Positions 1-8,964 of a DNA stretch of 64,000 nt are shown piece by piece. Under the pieces are notes generated by a model. That model was not told the DNA's origin, did no database searches, and saw only the letters and a program-made list of their open reading frames with translations. Source of the stretch: Arenibacter hampyeongensis (GTDB lineage: Bacteria > Bacteroidota > Bacteroidia > Flavobacteriales > Flavobacteriaceae). The translations under genes and the position numbers were made by a program. The stretch spans positions 124,001-188,000 of the forward strand of contig NZ_PIOB01000007.1 of NCBI RefSeq assembly GCF_002909255.1, read 5' to 3'. Position 1 is the first letter of the stretch. Each line of letters opens with the position of its first letter.

Positions 1-1116
1 CATACCTTGGGTATATATGGTAATTTTGAACGGATCCTTAAAAAGTTGGATACGGAACATTATCCCAATGGATCTCCGGAGGCGCATAAGGACCAAATAA
101 AAAGGGATACCAATGTAAAAAGTTATGAGAATATTTCCCTCTTCTTAAACTGGAGGGCGTATGATGCCAAAGCTGTTGAAAATAGAATCGGTCATGTAGA
201 TGCACGTCAAACAGCTACAGGGGAGCGCATTCGTTTTGAATCACCGCTATTTGTAGATTCCACTGGCGATGGTTGGATAGGTTTTTGGGCCGGTGCAGAA
301 TTTTCTTATGGACGTGAAAGTGTTGATCAATATGGGGAAGAATGGAAAGAGCATGGGGAATTATGGAGTCCAAAACAACCGGACAATGCTGTAATGGGAT
401 CTTCAGTACTTTGGCGCTCCTATGAAACGGACCAGCGGGAACAATTCCCTGAGGTACCTTGGGCAATGCCAGTGGCCAGGGATTATGCCAAAGTCAAGGG
501 AGAATGGCAGTGGGAGTTTAGCCGTAATGATCTTAATCAAATAGACGATGCCGAGGAAATCCGAGATCATATGCTAAGGGCTATTTATGGTTCTTTCGGA
601 AATGCCAAAAAATTACCTGAAAATGCCAATCGAAAATTGGAATGGGTATCTTATCTAGTAGGTAAACGCGAATCCAGAAGATTGGTGGGAGATTATATTT
701 TTACATTAAACGATGCCAAATCCGGCCGTACTTTCCCTGATGGTGTAGTGGAAGAAACTAGGGAGGTGGACGTACATTATCAGACCGTGTTGGAGGATGA
801 GAAAAATCCTGACTTTATTTCTGAAGCGCTTTTTTATAAGACTCCTAAATATTATATCCCATACAGAAGCTTGTATTCAAAAAATATAAGTAATTTGTTT
901 ATGGCCGGTAGAAATTTCAGTACTTCCCATGTTGGCCTGGGTGGACCAAGGGTAATGAGGACAACCGGACAAATGGGTGCCGCTGTAGGTTTTGCAGCAT
1001 CACTTTGTAAAAAGTACGATGTTAATCCTAGGGATATTTATACGGGGTATTTGGATGAATATATGGCTCTTATAGAAAAACAAAAATATACACCTATTCC
1101 CGAATCCAAGAAATAG
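1..1116 (+). CDS. FAD-dependent oxidoreductase, C-terminal part (5' end outside window)
   Basis: The reading frame is open from the first base, so the start lies to the left of the window; the TTG at 7 is only an internal codon. About 370 residues remain. They fit the FAD_oxidored family (PF12831 type): 'FVDSTGDGWIGFWAGAEF' near residue 82 is the mid-protein conserved block, and 'NLFMAGRNFSTSHVGLGG' near 300, followed by the 'RVMRTTGQMGAAVGFAASL' segment, is the FAD-contacting C-terminus. The N-terminal Rossmann GxGxxG motif would be in the missing part. The substrate cannot be told; family members often sit in polysaccharide or glycan loci. The next gene starts 45 bp downstream on the same strand, so the two are probably co-transcribed. 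Confidence 0.85.
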   Translation, partial: HTLGIYGNFERILKKLDTEHYPNGSPEAHKDQIKRDTNVKSYENISLFLNWRAYDAKAVENRIGHVDARQTATGERIRFESPLFVDSTGDGWIGFWAGAEFSYGRESVDQYGEEWKEHGELWSPKQPDNAVMGSSVLWRSYETDQREQFPEVPWAMPVARDYAKVKGEWQWEFSRNDLNQIDDAEEIRDHMLRAIYGSFGNAKKLPENANRKLEWVSYLVGKRESRRLVGDYIFTLNDAKSGRTFPDGVVEETREVDVHYQTVLEDEKNPDFISEALFYKTPKYYIPYRSLYSKNISNLFMAGRNFSTSHVGLGGPRVMRTTGQMGAAVGFAASLCKKYDVNPRDIYTGYLDEYMALIEKQKYTPIPESKK

Positions 1117-1161
1117 TTTTTGAAGCACATTTTGTTCCATGAAAGAAGTATGTGAATCATC

Positions 1162-2277
1162 ATGAAAATAATAATAGCTACATTACTATTTTGTGGATTG
1201 GGACTTGTATGGACTCAAAAAACAGACGTTAGTCTTACAAGTGTTTCCCAACATAAAACACTGAGCAAAAAGCCGGAGTTCTTTGCATTGGAATGGAAGG
1301 AGGGTATGGTGTTAAAAAATAAACCAACTCCATTTTTTATCGAGGTAGAGACTTTGGGCAATCAGAATGTTGATATCCTTGTTACCACGCAGAACAGGCC
1401 AGTATTATATACGGCTGATATTTGTACTCCGGTCTGTGCAGATGGCGAATGCAGGTTAATGTATCTTACACTTTATTGGAATTTATTGGGAGCGTATGCA
1501 GGTTATGATAAGGTGGAGGGCCAGACGTTGACGAAACATGATCATGAGGAATTCCTGGAACAGGATTATGAAAAATTGCACCACTTATTAATGGATGACA
1601 ATTCAATTCTGAAAAGAAAGAAAATTGATGAGTTGGTGGAAAAGCCCGAGGATTCTGAACTCGACGGTGCAGACGCCAAAGCGGGGGCCACTATAACCGA
1701 GGTAAAGGAATCTGTAGTAGATGGGGCACTTTATTCCTGTTATGTTGCTTGGAATATAGCGCACGGAACCATTAAAGGAGAACTACAGGATTTTACCACA
1801 TATAACTTTGATAAAGAAATGAAGCGCTATATGCTTATGAGCAATGAGCAGGATTATCAAATGTATGCGCTAAAGTCTTTGAATAATGAAGAGTATATTG
1901 ATTACAAGGACCGAATAGTACAAATTTTCAAGGAGGGTATTCCCATGGTTCGTACCTATATTGTACAAAATCTCCCTAAATTGTTCTGGGAAAGCGATAG
2001 CTTACAAATGCCTTTTTGGGAAAGTTTTGCTACAGTAGATATCAACAATAGAAGTTTGTTGTTGAATCATATTCAGCAGGCTCCCGTTGAGGTTTTGGTC
2101 TTATTGGGCAGCAGTTTGGAGCTAATGACAAAAAATCAGCTCAAAGTTTACCTCACTGCAATTGAAAAAAATGTAATGACTAATCCACAAATTAAGGCGC
2201 AACTTTTGCGGTTTTCAAATTCGGGTAAACATACATACGCTTATATTGTATCCGAATTTTTGGAAGAATTGGAATAA
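1162..2277 (+). CDS. Exported protein of unknown function with FMN_bind-like motif
   Basis: The product has 371 residues with a cleavable signal peptide (residues 1-18, ending near 'LVWTQ'). Two features stand out. A Cys cluster C88-x3-C92-x4-C97 follows a short beta-rich region. The motif 'DAKAGATITE' (171-180) looks like the (S/T)GAT signature of FMN_bind domains, where the Thr can carry covalent FMN in RnfG/NqrC. The C-terminal ~170 residues look helical and repeat-like ('MVRTYIVQNLPKLFW'). It follows an FAD oxidoreductase by 45 bp and precedes cstA by 58 bp on the same strand. A periplasmic redox partner is possible but is inference; I do not recognise the whole protein. Confidence 0.7.
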   Translation: MKIIIATLLFCGLGLVWTQKTDVSLTSVSQHKTLSKKPEFFALEWKEGMVLKNKPTPFFIEVETLGNQNVDILVTTQNRPVLYTADICTPVCADGECRLMYLTLYWNLLGAYAGYDKVEGQTLTKHDHEEFLEQDYEKLHHLLMDDNSILKRKKIDELVEKPEDSELDGADAKAGATITEVKESVVDGALYSCYVAWNIAHGTIKGELQDFTTYNFDKEMKRYMLMSNEQDYQMYALKSLNNEEYIDYKDRIVQIFKEGIPMVRTYIVQNLPKLFWESDSLQMPFWESFATVDINNRSLLLNHIQQAPVEVLVLLGSSLELMTKNQLKVYLTAIEKNVMTNPQIKAQLLRFSNSGKHTYAYIVSEFLEELE

Positions 2278-2335
2278 AAGGGTGGGGGGAATAGGCCTAC
2301 AATAAGTTTAAAATAGTAAATAAAACATAATTCAG

Positions 2336-3775
2336 ATGATATCATTCGTATTATCAATAGGAGCTTTAATACTTGGTTATTTTACGTACGGAAAATTTGT
2401 AGAACGTATTTTTGGCGTGGATAAGTTTAGGGAGACCCCAGCCGTTAGGCTAAGGGATGATGTAGATTTTATGACATTGCCCACTTGGAAGGTTTTTTTG
2501 ATCCAATTTTTAAATATAGCGGGATTGGGGCCAATTTTTGGTGCTATCGCAGGTGCCATGTTTGGACCGGCAGCCTTTTTGTGGATTGTACTGGGAAGTA
2601 TTTTTGCAGGGGCAGTACACGACTATTTTTCCGGAATGCTGTCTATAAGGCACGACGGTTTGAGTATAAGTGAAGTAGTGGGAATATATCTTGGTACCAC
2701 CGCTAAACAATTTATGCGCTTTTTCTCTGTAGTACTTTTAATATTCGTAGGGACTGTTTTTTTGGTGGGCCCCGCAAAAATAATCGATGGTATGACGGGG
2801 AATATCTGGAGTGTTTGGATTTGGGTAGCCATTATTTTGGTTTATTATATTCTTTCCACATTGTTGCCCATAGATAAATTAATAAGCAAGCTTTACCCCA
2901 TATTTGGAGTGGCCATGTTACTTATGGCCGTTGGACTATTAATTGCCCTTTTTTTTGGGGATTATAATATTCCTGAATTGGTGCCCGGTAATTTAAAAAA
3001 TATGACCAATGACCCTGAGGCAACTCCATTGTTTCCAATTTTATTTATAACCATTGCCTGTGGTGCCATTTCCGGATTCCATGCTACCCAGTCCCCTTTA
3101 ATGGCACGCTGTATGAATAACGAAACATTAGGGAGAAAGATATTTTATGGAACAATGGTAACGGAGGGAATCGTAGCCTTGATTTGGGCTGCTGCAGCCA
3201 TGACCTTTTTTGGGAATGTAGAAGAGTTAAACGGCGCAATGATGGCCAACAACAATAATGCCGCTTGGGCAGCCAATGAAATATCACTTAATATGTTGGG
3301 TAAAGTGGGTGGCATATTGGCCTTATTGGGAATTGTTGCCGCCCCGATTACCTCGGGCGATACGGCCTTTAGGTCGGCCCGTTTAATATTATCCGATATT
3401 TTCAAGTCCAACCAAAAAAAAATATTGAACAGGCTTCTTATTAGTTTGCCGTTATTTATCATTGCCTTTGCCCTTACACAAATAGATTTTGGAATAATAT
3501 GGCGCTATTTTGCTTGGAGCAACCAAACCTTGGCCATGATCGTGCTTTGGACTATAACGGCTTATTTGATCTATGAAAATAAGGCTTATTGGGTTACCCT
3601 ATTACCGGCAATTTTTATGACAATGGTTTGTAGTACTTATATTTTAATTGCCCCGGAAGGTTTTCAATTGCCAAACGAAATCTCCTATATAGGTGGCACT
3701 CTAATCACATTGGCCATTACAATTGCATTTTGGGTATATACCTCTCAAAGGAAAAAAGTCTTTGTTGGGGTATAG
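2336..3775 (+). CDS. cstA: Carbon starvation protein CstA family transporter
   Basis: This 479-residue polytopic inner-membrane protein belongs to the CstA family, whose members take up peptides or pyruvate. The N-terminal 'GYFTYGKFVERIFGVD' and the central 'NIAGLGPIFGAIAGAMFGP' are typical of the family, as is 'GSIFAGAVHDYFSGMLSIR'. About a dozen hydrophobic segments span the protein. It is shorter than E. coli CstA (about 700 residues) and matches the short forms common in Bacteroidota, lacking the C-terminal extension. The ATG has no strong Shine-Dalgarno sequence. It converges with the minus-strand gene ending at 3823, with only 47 bp between and no clear terminator. Confidence 0.92.
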   Translation: MISFVLSIGALILGYFTYGKFVERIFGVDKFRETPAVRLRDDVDFMTLPTWKVFLIQFLNIAGLGPIFGAIAGAMFGPAAFLWIVLGSIFAGAVHDYFSGMLSIRHDGLSISEVVGIYLGTTAKQFMRFFSVVLLIFVGTVFLVGPAKIIDGMTGNIWSVWIWVAIILVYYILSTLLPIDKLISKLYPIFGVAMLLMAVGLLIALFFGDYNIPELVPGNLKNMTNDPEATPLFPILFITIACGAISGFHATQSPLMARCMNNETLGRKIFYGTMVTEGIVALIWAAAAMTFFGNVEELNGAMMANNNNAAWAANEISLNMLGKVGGILALLGIVAAPITSGDTAFRSARLILSDIFKSNQKKILNRLLISLPLFIIAFALTQIDFGIIWRYFAWSNQTLAMIVLWTITAYLIYENKAYWVTLLPAIFMTMVCSTYILIAPEGFQLPNEISYIGGTLITLAITIAFWVYTSQRKKVFVGV

Positions 3776-3822
3776 TCATTATAACTCATATACTTCTTTT
3801 GAAAACGGTCAATAGATCTTCC

Positions 3823-5004
3823 TTATAAATAGCTCAACCACCATTTATCCCGATTATTTGCCTTATAAATCATGTATTTTTTACACAAAGGATAGAGGGC
3901 AAATATTATCCCGATCCATACCAAATAGACGATCCATAGAGCATAGCCATAGGTAGCCAGTTTTGCGTTCATAAATACATCGGCAGTTAATATCATGTCC
4001 TTCCAATTGCCACCAAAAATTAGAATCCCGGCAATGGCCACAACATGAATCACAAATACATGTAGAAAATAATAGAAGAAGGGAACTCTTCCAAAAACCA
4101 TAAAAAAATTGGAAATAGAGTTTTTTACATTTTCTATGGTATAAAGGAAAAGTAAGGCCGGACCAATGGTAATAAGTACAAAAGCCAGTGAAGGCGGGTA
4201 TTTTGTTACATTAAAAAAAGATATAATGGTTTTAGTATTTGTGTCCTGCATGGTCCAGGGCACCAAATCCCCATAGACATTCAATCCTCTCAATACAAAG
4301 AACAAGAGCAAGGCTCCCAACCCTATGCGCAACAAAAGTGTTCTTCTTAGTTTTGCATCAAAGTCCTTCGCGTAAAGCTCTCCTAAACAATATCCCAATG
4401 CCATTAATCCAATCCACGGAATAACAGGGTAATGGAACATCACCATTTTATTGGGCCCCAGTACTAAGGCCTGATCTTGGTGCAACAGATACCATATTAT
4501 AGATTGCAGACTGGTCCCCTGCATTACAATACTATCCAAAAAATTATGTCCCACAATAATTACCAATCCAATAACAAAGATTATTTTTTTAGGTAAATAA
4601 ATTAGAAATGATAAACAAATCATACTAAAGCCAATGGCCCAAATAACTTGAAGAATGGGAAAACTGTAAGTAATATCAAACGTCCAAATTAAATTGTTAA
4701 CGACTACTTCCATAAAAATCAACCAAATACCCCGGGTTAGCAAGAATTTTGAGAGTTTTGCTCTGGTTTTATTCCTGCAATATAGGAATGCGGAAGTTCC
4801 AGCAAGGAACACAAATACAGGGGCACAATAATGTGTTATAAAGCGTGTAAAAAACAGTATGGGTGTTGTGTTTTCAACATCTGTTGGGTCTATAAAAAAA
4901 GAACCATAATTAAAATAGACCCTTACATGGTCCAAGGCCATAATAACCATGACCAAACCTCTTAATATATCAATGGATTCTATTCGTTTGGTTTTGGATA
5001 GCAT
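3823..5004 (-). CDS. DUF1624 / HGSNAT-like polytopic membrane protein
   Basis: The 393-residue membrane protein starts 'KRIESIDILRGLVMVIMALD', followed by 'HVRVYF'. This is the N-terminal signature of the DUF1624 family, related to the catalytic domain of heparan-alpha-glucosaminide N-acetyltransferase. About ten hydrophobic helices follow. The conserved Asp and His in the first helix ('ALDHVR') are the expected active-site region of the family, which moves acyl groups across a membrane in characterised relatives. The bacterial substrate is unknown. It lies 138 bp downstream of the acyl-CoA synthetase on the same strand, so it could be the last gene of that transcript, but the gap is large enough for its own promoter. 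Confidence 0.82.
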   Translation of the reverse strand: MLSKTKRIESIDILRGLVMVIMALDHVRVYFNYGSFFIDPTDVENTTPILFFTRFITHYCAPVFVFLAGTSAFLYCRNKTRAKLSKFLLTRGIWLIFMEVVVNNLIWTFDITYSFPILQVIWAIGFSMICLSFLIYLPKKIIFVIGLVIIVGHNFLDSIVMQGTSLQSIIWYLLHQDQALVLGPNKMVMFHYPVIPWIGLMALGYCLGELYAKDFDAKLRRTLLLRIGLGALLLFFVLRGLNVYGDLVPWTMQDTNTKTIISFFNVTKYPPSLAFVLITIGPALLFLYTIENVKNSISNFFMVFGRVPFFYYFLHVFVIHVVAIAGILIFGGNWKDMILTADVFMNAKLATYGYALWIVYLVWIGIIFALYPLCKKYMIYKANNRDKWWLSYL

Positions 5005-5142
5005 AAATGTGTAGTTGTTTTTGCTTGGTTATTATTGCCTGTAACAAATTGTGAATAACTGCAGATTTACTTTTTAACCTGCTTAAATACGCCTCGTTCA
5101 TCCATACTCCCTATAGTATTGGGCCATTGGACCGAAATATTA

Positions 5143-6786
5143 TTAGGATTTAAAAATCACGTTTTGGTCAGCTTCGAACCATGTTTGGTACAGGGGTTGG
5201 AATACCCTTTCCAAACTGTTCCTCTTAATTTTTAGGGTGGGAGTGGAAAATCCATTGGCTACATTCCATTCCTCTTGCATGACCACTATTTTTGCTATTT
5301 TTTCATGTTTTTGCAAACTTGGATTAATCTCCAATATAGATTGATGTAAACTTTTTATTAAATCATCTTTAGATTTGGACTTCCCTAAAGAAGAGACTGT
5401 TACCAAAGCTATTGGCTGAGGTATACCAGTACCAACGACGCAGATCTGTTCAATATCCGTATTTTTAGAAATTTGTAGTTCAATGGGGGCAGGTGATATG
5501 TATTTACCTTTATCGGTTTTAAATTGATCTTTCACCCTGCCAGTGATGGTTAAATAACCTTCATGGTCGTATTCTCCAATATCTCCAGTTTTAAAATATC
5601 CTTCTTCATCAAAAACGGTTGCTGTTATTTCTGGAGCTTTGTAATAACCCTTAAAAAGACAGTTGTTTAAAATTAAAATTTCACTTTCTTCAGAGAATTT
5701 AATATTTACCCCTTCAAGTGCTTTGCCTACAGTCCCTATTTTACTTTGCCCGGATAAATTGGAATGCGAAATACAACAATCTTCTGTCATACCATAGGCT
5801 TGATGAATAGTGATGCCAATAGTACTGTACCATTTCACCAAACTACTGGCAATGGGTGCAGCCGCCGAGGCAATGAATGATGCGTTGGACAACCCCAATT
5901 TGGTCTGAATTTTTTTCTTTATTGCTTTGTTTACGAATGGAATGGACAATAGCAAGGATAATTTCCTTTGCGGAAGACTTTCCAGTATTTTTTCTTGAAA
6001 TTTGGTCCAAATTCTGGGAACGGCAAAGAAAATATCCGGTTGAAGTGCCTCTAGGTTACTGGCAAATTTCTCCAAAGAATAGGGAAAGGTTATCTGGCCT
6101 CCATAAAATAGTATTCCGTTGCAAAAGGCGCGTTCTGCAACATGGGCCAATGGCAGATAAGAAAAAAATTTAGGGTTTTTAGGTAAGTTTATGATCTGGG
6201 TAAATATGCTTGAACTTTTGGTGAAATTCCCTGAAGTGTGCATTACTCCTTTTGGTTGCCCTGTGGTTCCAGAGGTATAAATAATAGTGTGTAAATCATC
6301 GCCTTTCGGTATATATAAATCCATCAACTCCACTTCCTGATTCATAATGTCTTCCCAATAAACTCCGGTATTACCACCAAAGGTTTTTACACTAATTATG
6401 GGGATGTTTGGAATGCCCTCTTTTTGGGAGGCAAAATCGTCCAGTTTCCCAATAATAATGGCTTTGGATTCGCTGTGAGTTAAAATCTGATTTATTCCTT
6501 CGGAAGTCAATGTTGGGTAGATGGGAATGGAAATATAACCGGCCATGGATATGGCCAAATCCGCCATAATCCAGTGGGGGCAATTTTTGGAAAGCAAGGC
6601 AATATGACTTTTCTTAGGTAGACCTAATTTTAATAAATAGGAGGCCAATTTTCTCATTTCAATCCCCGCTTCAGAATAAGATAAACTCTGTTGATGGTTC
6701 TCGAAATTCTGAATTAAGTAGGGGTTAAGGGGGGTCTCTTTTTCCCAGAAAAGAAAGGCTTCTATAGAAGAATTGAAGTTATGCAT
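5143..6786 (-). CDS. AMP-forming long-chain acyl-CoA synthetase
   Basis: The 547-residue protein is an adenylate-forming ligase of the FadD/long-chain acyl-CoA synthetase type. It has the P-loop 'TSGTTGQPKG' (171-180), the ATP/acyl motif 'AYGMTED' near 335, and 'YFKTGDIGEYDHEGYLTITGR' without its last residue near 408-427, holding the ribose-binding Asp and hinge Arg. The A10 Lys region is present near the C-terminus. It would activate a carboxylic acid to an acyl-CoA in the cytosol. It starts 17 bp after the hydrolase gene stop and likely shares a transcript with it. In this block it may prime an aromatic or fatty acid for the methyltransferases and SDR nearby (inference); a housekeeping role in fatty acid use is equally possible. 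Confidence 0.93.
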   Translation of the reverse strand: MHNFNSSIEAFLFWEKETPLNPYLIQNFENHQQSLSYSEAGIEMRKLASYLLKLGLPKKSHIALLSKNCPHWIMADLAISMAGYISIPIYPTLTSEGINQILTHSESKAIIIGKLDDFASQKEGIPNIPIISVKTFGGNTGVYWEDIMNQEVELMDLYIPKGDDLHTIIYTSGTTGQPKGVMHTSGNFTKSSSIFTQIINLPKNPKFFSYLPLAHVAERAFCNGILFYGGQITFPYSLEKFASNLEALQPDIFFAVPRIWTKFQEKILESLPQRKLSLLLSIPFVNKAIKKKIQTKLGLSNASFIASAAAPIASSLVKWYSTIGITIHQAYGMTEDCCISHSNLSGQSKIGTVGKALEGVNIKFSEESEILILNNCLFKGYYKAPEITATVFDEEGYFKTGDIGEYDHEGYLTITGRVKDQFKTDKGKYISPAPIELQISKNTDIEQICVVGTGIPQPIALVTVSSLGKSKSKDDLIKSLHQSILEINPSLQKHEKIAKIVVMQEEWNVANGFSTPTLKIKRNSLERVFQPLYQTWFEADQNVIFKS

Positions 6787-6803
6787 GACTATGTTTTATT
6801 GGT

Positions 6804-7853
6804 TCAAAAGGTTTGGTTGTCAACATCTTGAATAAATTTTATCAATCCATTGAAATAGGTTTTTTGGTCATCGTATTGCGATAAATGGCTGCCATTTGGA
6901 CATAATAAAAATCTGGCCTTTGGCAATTCTTGGGACATCCATTCCATGTATTTGGGATCCATGGTATCGTGTGTTGCCCCGATAACCAAAGTAGGGACAT
7001 TTATTGTTTTTAATCTCTCGGATACATCCCAGCCCTTTAAAGAGGCATTTCCTGTTACCCCAAATTCACTATATCCCTGCATGAATACATAAATATTGGG
7101 GTTGAGGTGGCCCATGGCCCTGTGTATGGATTCTGGCCATTTATCCAAAGGCATTCTTAAAAAGTGTTCCGTATAGTAATGCTGGGTTACCAATTCAGAA
7201 TATCTGGGATTTTCAAAATCGTTATTGGCCTCCATATCCTTTATTTCCGTGTAGACCTCGGGAGCCAATTTTGGACCAAGAACTTCCGCAGCATATTTCT
7301 CATATTCCGGGATGCTGGCCATCATATTGGAAATAATTAGTCCTTTTAAATTATCCTGATATTTTAATGCGTACTCCATTCCCAGGATACCGCCCCAAGA
7401 TTGCCCTAGGAGATAAAAATTATCTTTATTTAGGTTTAGGGCTTTTCTAACTTGTTCCACTTCCTCCACAAAATGATCTGTGGTCCAAAGAGTGGAGTCA
7501 TTGGGCTTATCGCTATAATAGGAGTCCAATTGATCGTAATAAATATATTCAATTTCTTCTTTTGGTAAATATCCATCAAAACATTCAAAAAATTCGTGGG
7601 TACCCCCTGGACCACCATGAAGTAACAATACCTTCATTTTGGGATTGTTGCCTACCCGTTTGGTCCATACCTTAAAAGTGCCTTTAGGGGTATTGATATC
7701 AATCATATTAATCCCGCCGGTAAATTGATCTTCGCTGTTGGAGTAATCCAGATAAGTGGATGTAGGCTCCGTTTCCATTTTTGATTGTTGTTTTTCCGCA
7801 CAGGACACTAAAAAAACAAGAAAAATGTTTGTGTAAAGAAATAAGGTTTTCAT
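6804..7853 (-). CDS. Proline iminopeptidase-type alpha/beta hydrolase lipoprotein
   Basis: The 349-residue product starts with a lipoprotein signal ('LVFLVSC', Cys18), so it is predicted to be anchored in the envelope rather than cytosolic like the usual proline iminopeptidases. The oxyanion-hole motif 'HGGPGG' is at 79-84 and the nucleophile elbow 'GQSWGG' at 150-155 (Ser152). The 'GATHDTMDP' Asp and 'GSHLSQYDD' His near the C-terminus complete the triad. The family hydrolyses N-terminal proline peptides or other amides and esters. It lies between methyltransferase 1 (94 bp upstream) and the acyl-CoA synthetase (17 bp downstream). An ester- or amide-releasing role outside the cytoplasm fits this setting but is inference. 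Confidence 0.88.
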   Translation of the reverse strand: MKTLFLYTNIFLVFLVSCAEKQQSKMETEPTSTYLDYSNSEDQFTGGINMIDINTPKGTFKVWTKRVGNNPKMKVLLLHGGPGGTHEFFECFDGYLPKEEIEYIYYDQLDSYYSDKPNDSTLWTTDHFVEEVEQVRKALNLNKDNFYLLGQSWGGILGMEYALKYQDNLKGLIISNMMASIPEYEKYAAEVLGPKLAPEVYTEIKDMEANNDFENPRYSELVTQHYYTEHFLRMPLDKWPESIHRAMGHLNPNIYVFMQGYSEFGVTGNASLKGWDVSERLKTINVPTLVIGATHDTMDPKYMEWMSQELPKARFLLCPNGSHLSQYDDQKTYFNGLIKFIQDVDNQTF

Positions 7854-7947
7854 AGCTGTAGTATGTTTTTATATTGGCAGAGATACATATTGCCCAGCAC
7901 CATAATGGGGCATAGCTTACTAAAGATAATTATTTATTAAAACAAGT

Positions 7948-8958
7948 TCAATTCACTTCTCCCTCGACTATACATATAGCCGGGGTAATGGGTATTATCC
8001 TCGTGAGTTCTAACCCTGACTTCGTAAAAACCTGGGCAAATTGTTCTTTGGTCCGTTCTTTTCCTCCTATCATGAGCATTGTAAGGTCTAACCACTTAAA
8101 AGGGTGAGGGTCATTGCCATTTGGAATCACTGCTTCAACCACCAATATTTTTCCTCCTGGGTTCATGGCCTTTCTGCAATTCGTTAGTATGCGAACTGTA
8201 TCTTCATCACTCCAGTCGTGAATAATGTGCCTCAAGATATAGGCATCCCCACCGCTTGTTACGGATTCGAAAAAATTTCCGGACGCCAGTTTGCATCGCA
8301 CTTTAAGTCCGCTTGCCAATATATTTTCTGTAGACCTTTGAATAACCTCGGGCAAATCGAACAAAACACCTTTAGTTTCCGGATTTTTATTAAGTACTGC
8401 TGAAATTACATCGCCATTGCCTCCACCAATATCTATGACCGTTTTAAAAACGGAAAAATCATAATTTTCGACCATGGGTTGTGTTTCACCTCCGTGAATA
8501 TCTGTCATCATACGATCAAAAATTTTTCCTTCCTCCGGATGGTCACGTAGATATTCAAAAGGAGGAGACCCTAGAGCCTTTACCCATCCACCACCGCCAT
8601 TCTGAACGGCATACAGAAATTCAGTGTAGGTTTTATAAAATAGACTTCCGGCCGAAAGGGCCATGGCTTTTACACTGGTTGGGCTATCTTCCTTAAGGCA
8701 TTCTGCCAATGGAGTAAGTGAAAACTTTCCGTTTTCATTTTCAATGAAGATTCCCGAACTGGCCAGGGCACGTAAAAGTCGGAAAATAGCCTCGGCATTG
8801 GCACCTGTTAGGCGAGCCAACTCGGAGCCGTCCATGGGACCATGGGAGGTGATTAGGTCCGCTATATTTAGTTTAGCCGCGACATGGATGGCCTTGGTGG
8901 TTACGTATCCAAAGATCATTTGGGTAATAGCGATATTGGGTGGTAGATTGTTTTCCAT
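7948..8958 (-). CDS. SAM-dependent O-methyltransferase (class I, family 2)
   Basis: The 336-residue protein has the architecture of plant-type and ASMT-like O-methyltransferases (PF00891 with an N-terminal winged-helix dimerisation domain, residues ~10-100). The SAM loop is 'VIDIGGGNGDVIS', followed by the acidic ribose contact 'LFDLPEVI'. 'RHIIHDWSDED' carries the catalytic-base His conserved in this family, and 'NPGGKILVVEAVIP' follows. Family members methylate hydroxyls of phenolic or polyketide substrates. The stop of the second methyltransferase is 6 bp upstream, so the pair is almost certainly co-transcribed. The two proteins are distant paralogues, not a recent duplication. Substrate unknown. 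Confidence 0.9.
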   Translation of the reverse strand: MENNLPPNIAITQMIFGYVTTKAIHVAAKLNIADLITSHGPMDGSELARLTGANAEAIFRLLRALASSGIFIENENGKFSLTPLAECLKEDSPTSVKAMALSAGSLFYKTYTEFLYAVQNGGGGWVKALGSPPFEYLRDHPEEGKIFDRMMTDIHGGETQPMVENYDFSVFKTVIDIGGGNGDVISAVLNKNPETKGVLFDLPEVIQRSTENILASGLKVRCKLASGNFFESVTSGGDAYILRHIIHDWSDEDTVRILTNCRKAMNPGGKILVVEAVIPNGNDPHPFKWLDLTMLMIGGKERTKEQFAQVFTKSGLELTRIIPITPAICIVEGEVN

Positions 8959-8964
8959 TTGAAA

